Notes: generated from the sequence alone by a model not told the origin. DNA of 64,000 nt from PZPK01 sp965230795 (GCA_965230795.1 OZ246020.1:372001-436000), one strand, 5' to 3'; counted from the first letter of the stretch, positions 9,021-17,328 are shown. Made by a program: numbers and translations.

Positions 9021-10394
9021 ATGAAACCACTTAGTTTGGCGGATCAGATATTTCTTTGGCTCGAAAAACGGCAACAACCCATGCACGTGGGGGGGTTGCA
9101 CCTGTTCCATTTTCCGGAGGGGGCAGGGCCCAAGTATGTCACTGAACTCGCTGACTATATGCGTTCCTTTGAAAAGCCCATAGCGCCCTTTAATCAACGC
9201 CTGAGAACACGCTTTGGCCAGTATTACTGGGAAGAGGACAAGCAGTTCGATGTGGAGCATCATTTTCGTCATAGCGCCCTGCCCAAGCCGGGACGGATTC
9301 GCGAGCTGCTGTCTTTGGTGTCGGTAAAGCACAGTGCCCTGATGGACCGGGAGCGCCCCATGTGGGAGTGCCACCTGATTGAGGGGATACCGCGCAAGCG
9401 TTTTGCCATTTACTACAAGGCTCACCACTGCATGCTGGATGGTATTGCCGCCATGCGTCTGACCATGAAGTTATTGTCTGAAGATCCGGACAAGCGTAAT
9501 TCGCCACCCATGTGGGCGATGCCGGAAACCAAACGTCCCCCTAAGGAGCGAGTTGGACAGGGCGATATTCTCTCGGGTTTGAGTGTTCTGGCGGAAAATG
9601 CCGGCAAGCAGATTTCAACCGTTCCGAAGCTGATCAAGGAAGTGGGACATGCCATTAATCAGGCCCGAACTAATCCGGATTACGTCACAGCCTTTCAGGC
9701 GCCACCGAGCATTCTGAACCAGCGCATCACCGGTTCGCGCCGTTTTGCCGCCCAGTCTTACCCGCTGGAACGCTTCAAGAATATCGCGTCCAAGAGTGGC
9801 GCGACGCTCAACGATGTGGTGATGGCCGTGTGTGGCAGTGCCTTACGCAATTACCTGATCAGTCAGCGCGCCTTGCCGACCAAACCCCTGATTGCCATGG
9901 TGCCTATGTCCATGCGCGGTGATGACAGTGATTCCGGTAACCAGATTGCGATGATTCTGGCCAACCTCGGTACGCATGTGGCGGATCCGGGTCAGCGGCT
10001 CGATATCGTGCGTAACTCGGTGAAGGACGCCAAGCAACGCTTCCAGCAAATGACCCTGGAAGAAGCCATCAACTATACCGCCCTGATGCTCGCGCCCGCC
10101 GGGCTTAACATGCTCACCGGCCTTTCCAATCGCTTGCAGGCCTTCAACGTCATTATTTCCAATGTGCCGGGACCCAAGAAAACCTTGTACTGGAATGGTG
10201 CTCAGGTGGAAGGCATGTATCCGGTTTCCATTCCGCTCGACCGTATTGCCTTGAACATTACCCTGTTGAGTTATGTGGACCAGCTCGAATTCGGCTTTAC
10301 GGCCTGCCGCCGGACCCTGCCATCCATGCAACGTCTGCTGGATTATGTGGATACGGGTCTGGAAGAGCTGGAAGTCGCAGTGGGGAGTAAGTAA
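9021..10394 (+). CDS. Wax ester synthase/acyl-CoA:diacylglycerol acyltransferase (WS/DGAT)
   Basis: Bifunctional acyltransferase making wax esters or triacylglycerol storage lipid from acyl-CoA. The catalytic HHxxxDG motif is HHCMLDG at residues 135-141. Other family blocks are PLSLADQIFLWLE at the N terminus, PMSMRGDDSDSGNQ, and NVIISNVPGPKKTLYWNGA in the C-terminal half. Length of 457 residues is standard for the UPF0089/WS-DGAT family. It stands alone, transcribed away from flanking genes. Such enzymes are common in oil- and lipid-accumulating marine gammaproteobacteria (Marinobacter, Alcanivorax, Ketobacter), which fits the rest of the window. Confidence 0.93.
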   Translation: MKPLSLADQIFLWLEKRQQPMHVGGLHLFHFPEGAGPKYVTELADYMRSFEKPIAPFNQRLRTRFGQYYWEEDKQFDVEHHFRHSALPKPGRIRELLSLVSVKHSALMDRERPMWECHLIEGIPRKRFAIYYKAHHCMLDGIAAMRLTMKLLSEDPDKRNSPPMWAMPETKRPPKERVGQGDILSGLSVLAENAGKQISTVPKLIKEVGHAINQARTNPDYVTAFQAPPSILNQRITGSRRFAAQSYPLERFKNIASKSGATLNDVVMAVCGSALRNYLISQRALPTKPLIAMVPMSMRGDDSDSGNQIAMILANLGTHVADPGQRLDIVRNSVKDAKQRFQQMTLEEAINYTALMLAPAGLNMLTGLSNRLQAFNVIISNVPGPKKTLYWNGAQVEGMYPVSIPLDRIALNITLLSYVDQLEFGFTACRRTLPSMQRLLDYVDTGLEELEVAVGSK

Positions 10395-10479
10395 AGAACC
10401 GGAAGAGAAGCGCTTTTGAAGGCAAGGCGGACTATGACGAACCTCATTGGCTAGTGGTGAATAGAGGACTTAATTCGAG

Positions 10480-10523
10480 CCCCTCCACCGCGTCATTGCC
10501 GCGCAGGCGGCAATCCATTGTTT
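10480..10523 (+). repeat. Left inverted copy of 44-bp palindromic repeat
   Basis: This 44-base sequence recurs in inverted orientation at 10855-10898 with 43 of 44 positions matching. It contains an internal palindrome, ATTGCCGC (10495-10502), loop GCAG, GCGGCAAT (10507-10514). The stop codon and last codons of the GIY-YIG gene (ending LPPARQ) are encoded inside this repeat. The architecture resembles REP-type elements, but the sequence class is not identified here. Confidence 0.9.
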
Positions 10524-10819
10524 TTTGAAGAAAGACCAACGACATCTTCCCACAGATCATCCCAACCGGGATTGTTTTCAAAGATTAAATTCAACTTCCA
10601 TTGACGTCTCCATTTCTTGATCTGCTTTTCTCTCACGATGGCTGATTCCATTGATTTCGCTTGTTCGTAGTGCACAGGAATCTTTGTTCCATACTTTTTA
10701 GAAAAGCCTTCAACGAAGCCTTGTTTGTGTTGCCAAACGCGTTGAATCAAATTACTCGTAACACCAACATAGAGCGTACTGCGTTTTTGATTGGCCATAA
10801 TGTAAACGGCGGGCTGCAT
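10493..10819 (-). CDS. Small GIY-YIG nuclease superfamily protein, repeat-associated
   Basis: A 108-residue protein consisting of one GIY-YIG nuclease domain. The signature appears as VYI (residues 5-7) and YVGVT (17-21), followed by catalytic Arg27, HYEQ and a Glu/Lys-rich helix (ESAIVREKQIKKW) that should carry the metal-binding Glu. Stand-alone proteins of this type are widespread and mostly uncharacterised. The gene sits inside two inverted 44-bp palindromic repeats, and its stop codon lies in one of them, so its C-terminal residues NGLPPARQ come from repeat DNA. This layout suggests the gene and repeats travel together; that is inference. Length is normal and no frameshift is seen. Confidence 0.85.
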   Translation of the reverse strand: MQPAVYIMANQKRSTLYVGVTSNLIQRVWQHKQGFVEGFSKKYGTKIPVHYEQAKSMESAIVREKQIKKWRRQWKLNLIFENNPGWDDLWEDVVGLSSKNNGLPPARQ

Positions 10820-10854
10820 ATTCTTCCCTGAATATTGTGCAATCTGAAACCCCT

Positions 10855-10898
10855 AAACAATGGATTGCCGCCTGCGCGGCAATGACGCGGCGGAGGGG
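10855..10898 (-). repeat. Right inverted copy of 44-bp palindromic repeat
   Basis: Reverse complement of 10480-10523 with one mismatch. It carries the same internal hairpin (ATTGCCGC 10864-10871, GCGGCAAT 10876-10883). It is itself enclosed by an outer inverted repeat, GAAACCCCT at 10846-10854 and AGGGGTTTC at 10894-10902. In single-stranded form it could therefore fold as a clamped hairpin. It lies just upstream of the GIY-YIG start at 10819. Confidence 0.9.
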
Positions 10899-10902
10899 TT
10901 TC

Positions 10903-11206
10903 AATTGTGTCAGCATTTCAATCAACACAGTCTATATTGCTGCGCTAAAAAGGAAAGCTTATAACGACCGTTTATCTCACTGAGTAAATAACTGCTCAAG
11001 TGCCCTTTTCATTGGGCCACGTCATCGCCCCTGAGGCCATATGTCCTGCCATGATTTCTCTTTCGTAACTGCTTCAGATTAACGCTATGAACAAACTTTC
11101 TAAAGCTCGCATCACTACTGACACGTTCTGACAGTGGTTGCCACTAAGCTTGTGTTTGTCCGGTCAACGCGGACATTCGTTTAGATGACAAAGGAAAGGT
11201 ATAGAT
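10903..11206. other. Intergenic region after the GIY-YIG unit
   Basis: About 300 bases without a convincing gene. It is less G+C-rich than the flanking genes, and the start of 11207 is preceded by a purine-rich AAAGGAAAGG site. Two short inverted repeats near the downstream gene are listed separately. I see no tRNA or terminator. Confidence 0.6.
11133..11174. promoter_or_regulatory. Possible operator region upstream of the ABM-like/WYL pair
   Basis: Two short inverted repeats lie 33-75 bases before the start at 11207: AGTGG-TTG-CCACT (11133-11145) and GTCCG-N7-CGGAC (11158-11174). Their spacing and position would suit autoregulation by the WYL regulator encoded at 11537. The arms are only 5 bp, so chance occurrence is possible. 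Confidence 0.3.
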
Positions 11207-11524
11207 ATGAACAACTCATCCAAGGAAACTATTGAACTGTGCCAGTTTGATCTGCTGTCCGGTGCTGATGTAAAAGCATTTTTAACAAGCAGCGAGGAAA
11301 TAAACGCCTGGCTTGCGGTGCAGCCGGGCTTTAGGTATCGCTGTCTGTCTCAACAACCAGAAGGCCGCTGGGCCGATATTGTTCACTGGTCAAGCATGAC
11401 CGAGGCTCAACAGGCGGCAGATAAGTTTATGGTCGAGCACGGTAATTCGCCCTTTATGCAATCGATTGACAGCGATTCACTGTGCATGAATCATTATGAC
11501 ATCGAATCCACGCAAGCCGCATAG
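11207..11524 (+). CDS. Small protein resembling antibiotic-biosynthesis-monooxygenase (ABM)-type alpha/beta barrel
   Basis: A 105-residue soluble protein. The pattern PGFRYRC, then WADIVHWSSMTEAQQAADKF, fits a dimeric alpha/beta-barrel (ABM/YgiN-like) fold, in which a strand ending in W-S precedes an amphipathic helix. The assignment rests on this pattern, not on a strong motif, and no catalytic role is claimed. It lies 12 bp before the WYL regulator gene on the same strand, a common arrangement in which such a protein is co-transcribed with its regulator. Confidence 0.55.
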   Translation: MNNSSKETIELCQFDLLSGADVKAFLTSSEEINAWLAVQPGFRYRCLSQQPEGRWADIVHWSSMTEAQQAADKFMVEHGNSPFMQSIDSDSLCMNHYDIESTQAA

Positions 11525-11536
11525 CGCAAAGATAGA

Positions 11537-12217
11537 ATGAACAAAGCCGAGCGCCTGTTTCACTTAACAAATGTCTTGCGTGCTCGTCGCTCTGCGATCA
11601 CCGCAGAACAGTTGGCAGACAAATTTGATGTGTCCGTTAGGACCATCTATCGAGACCTACAGGCACTCGAGCTTTCGGGCATTCCCATCGATGGCGAGCC
11701 GGGCGTTGGCTATTTGCTGAGACCCGGCAACACCATTCCACCGCTGATGTTTGATTCAAATGAACTACAAGCGCTGCTGCTTGGCATACGCATGGTTCGG
11801 GCCTTTACGGATGAAGGGCTGGCAAAAGGCGCCAATCGGGCAGAGGACAAAATTCTCGCGGTGCTGCCGGAGCATCTCAAGCAAAAAGCGGCTGATCAGC
11901 CTTATGTGGTCCCTGTGCTGGAGCGGGATCACGACAAGCGACAACTACATGAAAGAATACGCCATAGTTGCGAGCGCAAATTGAAATTGCGTTTTGACTA
12001 TCGTGATGCGGAGAACAGGATGAGCGAGCGTGTCATTTGGCCCCTGGGTATCGTCGGCTGGGGCGAGCACTGGACGCTTTTAGGCTGGTGCGAGTTGCGA
12101 GCCGATTACCGCAATTTCCGTTTTGACCGGATGGACAATATTGACGTGCTGGATGAGAGCTTTCAAGTTACCCGATCGAGGAGCTTACAACACTACATGG
12201 ATAATCTTTGTGTGTAA
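11537..12217 (+). CDS. YafY-type HTH/WYL-domain transcriptional regulator
   Basis: A 226-residue regulator. The N-terminal DeoR-like helix-turn-helix (about residues 5-60) contains ITAEQLADKFDVSVRTIYRDLQ, followed by the GIPIDGEPGVGYLL wing. A WYL domain follows (about 140-210), with RKLKLRFDY, PLGIVGWGEHWTLLGWCE and NFRFDRMDNI. WYL domains sense ligands, often nucleic-acid or small-molecule signals. It is probably co-transcribed with the ABM-like gene 12 bp upstream. The ligand is unknown. Confidence 0.9.
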   Translation: MNKAERLFHLTNVLRARRSAITAEQLADKFDVSVRTIYRDLQALELSGIPIDGEPGVGYLLRPGNTIPPLMFDSNELQALLLGIRMVRAFTDEGLAKGANRAEDKILAVLPEHLKQKAADQPYVVPVLERDHDKRQLHERIRHSCERKLKLRFDYRDAENRMSERVIWPLGIVGWGEHWTLLGWCELRADYRNFRFDRMDNIDVLDESFQVTRSRSLQHYMDNLCV

Positions 12218-12365
12218 TGCTCGCTATTGAGCGGACCCATGCGCACGCATATTGTCGACCGGGCGTTGATGATTCCAATGTCAGCTTAATTTGCGAGCAG
12301 GACTGCAGCACCTACACTGAAGGATACAGGAACCGTTTGGGTGTTTCGTACCTGGGAAACGTATC

Positions 12366-13640
12366 GTGAAGTGGCTGCTTGTATTTATGGTGTTGCTGGG
12401 ACCGTCCCGGCTTTTGGCTTCCCCTTGCGAGAACAGTCAGCAGCCTGGTAGTGGTGTCGATAAAATTCCCTGCACAATCATTGATGTGGGCTTTCTTCTT
12501 GCCAACAAAAATCATGGCAAGGCGCTGCGTTCGATTGCGCGATCCTTTGAGATCGCCAACCCGGATATCAGAATCAATCTGCTTGCTTTCAACGATAGTG
12601 AATACAAGGCCAAGCTGGAAACCTGGGTGAACGAACACAAGGGGCCGGACATTCTATACTGGCAAGGCGGTGAACGCTTAAGCAGCCTGGTTAGAAAAGG
12701 CGCCATCAAAGATATATCCGAACTGTGGCAACAACATGAATGGGAAAGCGCATTTCCAGCTCCCATTGCCGATCTCGTTCGTCATGAAAACCGTTTCTAT
12801 GGGCTCCCTTTCGCCCTCTACCAATGGGGGTTTTATTACAAGAAATCCTATTTTGAAAAGTTGGGCCTGCATCCGCCACAAGATTGGGACGCGTTCCTGG
12901 AAATAGGACGAAAAGTCAAAGCGAGTGGGGCGGAATTCATTGCTATTGGTACCAAAGAAGAATGGCCCATTGCTGCCTGGTTTGACTATCTGGATTTGAG
13001 AAGCAATGGGCCGGAGTTTCATCAGGCCTTGATATCCGGAACAGTGAGCTTTAACGATCCAAAAATCCAACGGGTATTTGAAACCTTGAGTGGCTTGATC
13101 AGTGATCGGTTTTTTGTACCAAATTACGATAGTTATTCCTGGTCTGAAGCCATGCCGATGGTGTATCGGGAAATGGCGGCTGTGACGCTGATGGGTAATT
13201 TTGTAGAAACCTCGATTCCGGAAACGATCAGAGATGACATTGGCTTTTTTCCGTTTCCGGCAATGGAGTTCGGTATTGGCAGTGCCGAGTTGTATCCGAC
13301 TGAAGTCTGGGCGATGGCGAGTTGGACACGCCACGAAACCGAAGCAGAAAAGTTTCTCGAATTCCTGTCTCGTCGAGAAAACCAGCGGCAGCTTGCCAGA
13401 GGATTGGGCTACTTGCCGGCGCGTAACGATCCCACAACACGTCTCAGCAATTTGTCTGATAAAGGCAAAAAGTTACTCGACCGGACGACACGAGTATTTC
13501 AGTATTTCGATAGGGATTTTAATCAGGACTTTTCCAGCAGGGCGGTGAACATCCTTCATCATTTTATGCTGAATCCGAATACCGTCGCGGTAAGCAATGC
13601 CCTGGAATCGCATCGGTATTTAATTCCGCAGGGCCAATGA
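12366..13640 (+). CDS. Orphan ABC-type extracellular sugar-binding protein (family 1)
   Basis: A 424-residue secreted solute-binding protein of the MalE/family-1 type. The signal peptide is residues 1-19 (ending LLAS). Family features include SIARSFEIANPDIRI near the N terminus, PDILYW, FYGLPFALYQWGFYYKKSYFEKLG and PEVWAMA-like PTEVWAMASW. Two cysteines just after the cleavage site (SPCEN and IPC) could form a disulfide. No permease or ATPase gene lies nearby, so it may serve a distant transporter or act as a sensory binding protein; the chemoreceptor at 16102 is not adjacent enough to prove a link. Ligand is probably a carbohydrate. Confidence 0.82.
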   Translation: MKWLLVFMVLLGPSRLLASPCENSQQPGSGVDKIPCTIIDVGFLLANKNHGKALRSIARSFEIANPDIRINLLAFNDSEYKAKLETWVNEHKGPDILYWQGGERLSSLVRKGAIKDISELWQQHEWESAFPAPIADLVRHENRFYGLPFALYQWGFYYKKSYFEKLGLHPPQDWDAFLEIGRKVKASGAEFIAIGTKEEWPIAAWFDYLDLRSNGPEFHQALISGTVSFNDPKIQRVFETLSGLISDRFFVPNYDSYSWSEAMPMVYREMAAVTLMGNFVETSIPETIRDDIGFFPFPAMEFGIGSAELYPTEVWAMASWTRHETEAEKFLEFLSRRENQRQLARGLGYLPARNDPTTRLSNLSDKGKKLLDRTTRVFQYFDRDFNQDFSSRAVNILHHFMLNPNTVAVSNALESHRYLIPQGQ

Positions 13641-13731
13641 GGGCGAAGCTTTTCCCCGGAGCTGACCTTCGATTTAAGGCGGGAAGGTCAGCCGACTCTT
13701 TGTATTCAGCTTCCGCCTGTCCAGAATTGAA

Positions 13732-13829
13732 CCCGACTCCCGACTCCCGACTCCCGACTCCCGACTCCCGACTCCCGACTCCCGACTCCCGACTCCCGAC
13801 TCCCGACTCCCGACTCCCGACTCCCGACT
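13732..13829. repeat. Tandem array of 14 exact copies of the heptamer CCCGACT
   Basis: The 98 bases are exactly fourteen CCCGACT units, followed by another CCC. The minus strand therefore carries GGG every 7 bases with 4-base loops, a regular G-quadruplex-capable pattern. It ends 93 bases before the FKBP start at 13923 and begins 92 bases after the sugar-binding gene stop. Frames run open through it on both strands, giving artefactual repetitive peptides. Slipped-strand variation in copy number is expected. Confidence 0.97.
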
Positions 13830-13922
13830 CCCCAAACATTGACTCCCCCTGCCTTTCTGGCACACTGGGCGGCCTTTGCGCCAGTGGGCGTATTCAGTCA
13901 GTTTTGCGAAGTGGAAACAGCC

Positions 13923-14555
13923 ATGTCAGATAACACTCCCAAGAAACCGGAAACCTTTGAACAAAAAGTCAGTTACGGTTTTGGCTGGCAGTTCGGTCGC
14001 CAGTTGCACAAGAACATGTTTGAGGGCATGGATGTCGAAGCCACTATTCTGGCGCTGCGTCAGTGTTTCAATGGTGAAGCGTCGATGCTGTCTGAGGAGG
14101 AACTGAATGAAGCCTTTGATGCGGTGAAGGAAAAGCGCAAGCAGGTAGAGCAGGAGCGCAAGGAGAACTATCGCAAGCTGTGCCAGACTTTTCTGGAGGA
14201 GAACCTGAAGCGCAAGGGGGTCAAGGCGACCGCCTCCGGCTTGCAGTATGAAATTCTCGAAGCCGGTGAGGGAGCAACCCCCGACCCAGCGCAGACCGTG
14301 CGCGTTCATTACCACGGCTCGTTTATCGACGGTCAGGTCTTTGACAGTTCGGTGACCCGCAATGAGCCTGCCGAATTTGCATTGGATCAGGTGATTGCGG
14401 GTTGGACCGAAGCCCTGTCGATGATGCCGGTGGGTTCGAAATGGCGCATCGCGGTGCCGCCTGAATTGGCCTACGGTGAAGCCGGTTCACCGCCGGTGAT
14501 TCCGGCCAACGCAACACTGGTGTTCGACATTCACCTCATCGATATTGTCGAGTAG
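13923..14555 (+). CDS. FKBP-type peptidyl-prolyl cis-trans isomerase (FklB-like, cytosolic)
   Basis: Catalyses cis-trans isomerisation of Xaa-Pro bonds. The N-terminal helical dimerisation domain (about 1-95) contains KVSYGFGWQFGRQL. The C-terminal FKBP domain (about 110-210) has VRVHYHGSFIDGQVFDSS, VIAGWTEALSMMPVGSKW and PELAYGEAGSPPVIPANATLVFDI. No signal peptide is present, so it is cytosolic. I chose ATG at 13923 because the MSDN N terminus fits the family; an in-frame ATG at 13839 would add 28 residues rooted close to the heptamer array. It is one of four FKBP genes in the window. It converges on selO with a 13-base gap. Confidence 0.92.
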   Translation: MSDNTPKKPETFEQKVSYGFGWQFGRQLHKNMFEGMDVEATILALRQCFNGEASMLSEEELNEAFDAVKEKRKQVEQERKENYRKLCQTFLEENLKRKGVKATASGLQYEILEAGEGATPDPAQTVRVHYHGSFIDGQVFDSSVTRNEPAEFALDQVIAGWTEALSMMPVGSKWRIAVPPELAYGEAGSPPVIPANATLVFDIHLIDIVE

Positions 14556-14568
14556 AGATTGCGTTCGA

Positions 14569-16032
14569 TCAGGACGAGCAACTGATCTCCAGCGATTCCG
14601 CCCAGTCTGGTGGCAACGCTGCATAGGCTTCATTTTCCGGCTGTTCGTCAAAAGGGCGTTTGAGAATGTTATGCAGCCGCCGCACGTCCGAGTAATCGCC
14701 TTGCTGTGCCTTTTCTATGGCGATCTGAGCAAGGTGATTGCGCAAGATGTACTTCGGATTCACGGCGCGCATGCGTTGCTGGCGTGTCGCCTCATCATGT
14801 TCCTTGGTGTCGTGCAGGGCACGGTATTCACTCAGCCACGTATCGAAGCTGTCGCGATCGACACAATGGTCGCGTAATTCTGTTTCCACCTCAGACTCGT
14901 TCACCTGTATCAGGCGCCGGAAGAAGTAGCTGTAGTCGAGACCGTTCTGCTGCATCAGTGTGAAGGTGCCAAGCGTAAATTCCTGGGGCAGGGTATCGTC
15001 TTCGGCAAAGCCCAGCATTAGATTCAATCCATGTATAAAGTGCTGGTTGAAGGCCTCGCTGTATGCGCGCAGGCCCTGGTGCAGGGCTTCCTTATCCACC
15101 ACCGGCGACATGGCTTGAGCCAATACACTCAGGTTCCAGTGAGCGATGGCCGGCTGTTGATCGAAGCCGTAACGACCACCATGATCCGAGTGGTTGCAGA
15201 TGTAGCCGGGATTAAAGCGATCCATAAAACCGAAGGGGCCAAAATCGAAGGTTTCGCCGAGTATGGACATGTTATCGGTATTCATGACGCCATGAGCGAA
15301 ACCCAGCAGTTGCCATTGGGCAATTAACTCGCCGGTTTTCCGGGCGGTGAGTTCAAACAGGTCGGCATTCTGGTTCGCTGAACCGGCCAGACAGGGATAG
15401 TGCCGTTGCGCCACATAATCGCACAATGCTTGCAGCAGCGCCGGCTGCTGACTGTGATAAGCGTATTCGAAATGACCAAAGCGTATGTGACTGGCGCTGA
15501 CGCGCAATAATGTGACTCCGGTTTCCACCTGCTCCCGGTAAACCGGGGTGTCGGTATTGATCACGCACAGTGCACGAGTGGTTGGAACGCCGAGGGCAGC
15601 CAATGCTTCACTGCATAGAAATTCACGAATACTGGAACGCAGCACAGCCCTGCCATCGCCTTCGCGCGAATAGGGTGTCATGCCTGCGCCTTTGAGATGC
15701 AGGTCGAGGAGGTTGCCTTGTTCAGTTCTGACTTCCGCCAGCAACAGACCGCGACCATCTCCCAAATCGGGATTATAGTAGCCGAACTGATGACCGGTGT
15801 ACTTCATGGCGATGGGTTGCCATGCCGATAACATCGCTTGCCCGGACAGCAGTTGCAGGCTGTCGTCATGACTCAGCGTGCCGGGATCCAGACCGATGAT
15901 GTCGGCGCAGGCATCACTGGCGACGACCAGCTCGGGGTTTTGCAGGGCTTGCGGATTCACCCGACGATAGAAGGCATCGGGTAAAGACTGAAAGTCACTG
16001 GTGTAGTGAAGGTGCTGGAAGGTTTTGCTCAT
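14569..16032 (-). CDS. selO: Protein adenylyltransferase SelO (YdiU/UPF0061)
   Basis: Pseudokinase-fold enzyme that transfers AMP from ATP to Ser/Thr/Tyr of target proteins and is linked to redox homeostasis. Seen are the GHQFGYYNPDLGDGRG block, LHLKGAGMTPYSR, GDGRAVLRSSIREFL, and the metal-binding GVMNTDNMSILGETFDFGPFGF region. The C terminus ends ISCSS with the conserved cysteine (selenocysteine in animal SelO). Length of 487 residues is typical. It is a single-gene unit convergent with the FKBP gene. Confidence 0.95.
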   Translation of the reverse strand: MSKTFQHLHYTSDFQSLPDAFYRRVNPQALQNPELVVASDACADIIGLDPGTLSHDDSLQLLSGQAMLSAWQPIAMKYTGHQFGYYNPDLGDGRGLLLAEVRTEQGNLLDLHLKGAGMTPYSREGDGRAVLRSSIREFLCSEALAALGVPTTRALCVINTDTPVYREQVETGVTLLRVSASHIRFGHFEYAYHSQQPALLQALCDYVAQRHYPCLAGSANQNADLFELTARKTGELIAQWQLLGFAHGVMNTDNMSILGETFDFGPFGFMDRFNPGYICNHSDHGGRYGFDQQPAIAHWNLSVLAQAMSPVVDKEALHQGLRAYSEAFNQHFIHGLNLMLGFAEDDTLPQEFTLGTFTLMQQNGLDYSYFFRRLIQVNESEVETELRDHCVDRDSFDTWLSEYRALHDTKEHDEATRQQRMRAVNPKYILRNHLAQIAIEKAQQGDYSDVRRLHNILKRPFDEQPENEAYAALPPDWAESLEISCSS

Positions 16033-16101
16033 GCGGCGACGCTCGCATGATTCCGTGAAAACTGCAAGCTTGTGGATGGTCGCTGTAGCCTGAACAAGAC
16101 C

Positions 16102-17328
16102 TTAAAGCAGGAAGTCGTCGTCGCTGATATCGTCAGTCTCATCACGCTTGCGAATGCTGCGGCGGCGCTTGTCGTTGATGGTCAGGTTCGAGACATTCAG
16201 TTTTCGCAGCTTGCTGGAAAGATGTTCCGCCAGGTTGCTCAGATCATCAGAAGTGATGGCCTGTTCTTTGGATTGCTGCAGCGATACCTGGTTGAGCTCA
16301 ATCATCGCGTCGGCGGAGTTTTTGGATTTAGCCTCGGTGGCGTTTTGCTGAGACATGGCTTCCCGAATTGCATCACCCAGTTGACGAATTGCGCGAATGG
16401 CATTTTCCGCTTTGGCCACATCTTCCTTTGAGGATTGCGCACTGCGAATGGTGACCTGAATATCCTGCTGGCTGGATTGCATCACTTCCGAAACAGAATA
16501 GGTGCTGCTATGAATATTGCCGACGATTTCTTTCACTTCTTCTGCGGATCCCTGTGTGCGCTCGGCAAGTGAACGCACCTCGTCGGCGACGACCGCAAAG
16601 CCTCGTCCCTGCTCTCCGGCTCGCGCGGCTTCGATGGCCGCATTCAGGGCCAGCAGGTTGGTTTGCTCGGCGATACTGGTGATTTCATCAATAATGCGGG
16701 TAATGTTGTCACTGTTTTCGCGCAGACCGGCCAGTACGGTGTTCGATTCGGCGATGTGGTTCTCGATGGTGTCGATGGAGCGTACGGTTTCATTCAGGTG
16801 GGCATCGAATTCACCAATGTCTTTGGCCATGTCGGCGATATGGGACTGGATGTTCTCCACATGGTGTTCCACGTTTTCCGTCGCCGCGACCATCGCGTTA
16901 ATGGACTGACCCAATACGCCGCCATGGTGAGATTGCATCATGGCATTCTGATTCATGGCGCTGTAGGTTTCTTTCAGTTCGCTACCCATGGGGATGAGAC
17001 GCGATGTTGATGCGTGGACGTCGCGAATGGCGGATTCGGTACGTTTCAGGCGCTCGTTGATGATGTCGAACAGCGGGCTCAGCAAAGGTGAGTGCTTGGT
17101 ATTGTCGAGACGGATGGAAAAGTCGACAGCAGCCCCTTCTTCTGCTTGCAGCTGCGCGGTGGCAGCTTGCAATGGCGCAAGAAACCGTACACGGAACCAA
17201 TACAGGGCCAGGCCCGTTGTCAGAATCCAGAGGCCAGTCAGCAGCCACCAGGATAGGTCAACACCCATGGCCTTGAGCACCAGGGTCGCCAGAGGAAAAA
17301 GCCAGATAATCGGGAGTAGTAGAGTCAT
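16102..17328 (-). CDS. Methyl-accepting chemotaxis protein without a large periplasmic sensor
   Basis: A 408-residue chemoreceptor. Two hydrophobic segments at about residues 2-20 and 25-46 are separated by a very short loop, so there is no periplasmic ligand-binding domain. A cytoplasmic linker is followed by the signalling domain with the conserved hairpin tip EQTNLLALNAAIEAARAG and FAVVADEVRSLAERT. The C terminus is Asp-rich (DDISDDDFLL) with no CheR-tethering pentapeptide of the NWETF type. It may sense membrane or cytoplasmic state; no chemotaxis genes are adjacent. Confidence 0.93.
   Translation of the reverse strand: MTLLLPIIWLFPLATLVLKAMGVDLSWWLLTGLWILTTGLALYWFRVRFLAPLQAATAQLQAEEGAAVDFSIRLDNTKHSPLLSPLFDIINERLKRTESAIRDVHASTSRLIPMGSELKETYSAMNQNAMMQSHHGGVLGQSINAMVAATENVEHHVENIQSHIADMAKDIGEFDAHLNETVRSIDTIENHIAESNTVLAGLRENSDNITRIIDEITSIAEQTNLLALNAAIEAARAGEQGRGFAVVADEVRSLAERTQGSAEEVKEIVGNIHSSTYSVSEVMQSSQQDIQVTIRSAQSSKEDVAKAENAIRAIRQLGDAIREAMSQQNATEAKSKNSADAMIELNQVSLQQSKEQAITSDDLSNLAEHLSSKLRKLNVSNLTINDKRRRSIRKRDETDDISDDDFLL

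Larger units (their letters stand above)
10480..10902. mobile_element. Candidate non-autonomous/REP-like unit: palindromic repeats bracketing a GIY-YIG gene
   Basis: A compact segment in which a single nuclease-type gene is bounded by near-identical inverted 44-bp palindromes. No transposase, integrase or obvious target-site duplication is seen, so it is not a classical IS. The analogy is to REP elements with their associated RAYT transposases, with a GIY-YIG protein in the enzyme role. Whether it moves is unproven. Confidence 0.5.

Noticed and set aside
13732..13829. CRISPR array
   Set aside because: The repeat unit is 7 bp with no spacers and no cas genes are near.
13564..13863. Repetitive Glu-Ser-Gly-Val frames on the minus strand
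   Set aside because: A 7-bp repeat keeps all frames open once stop-free; the peptides are a by-product of the heptamer array.
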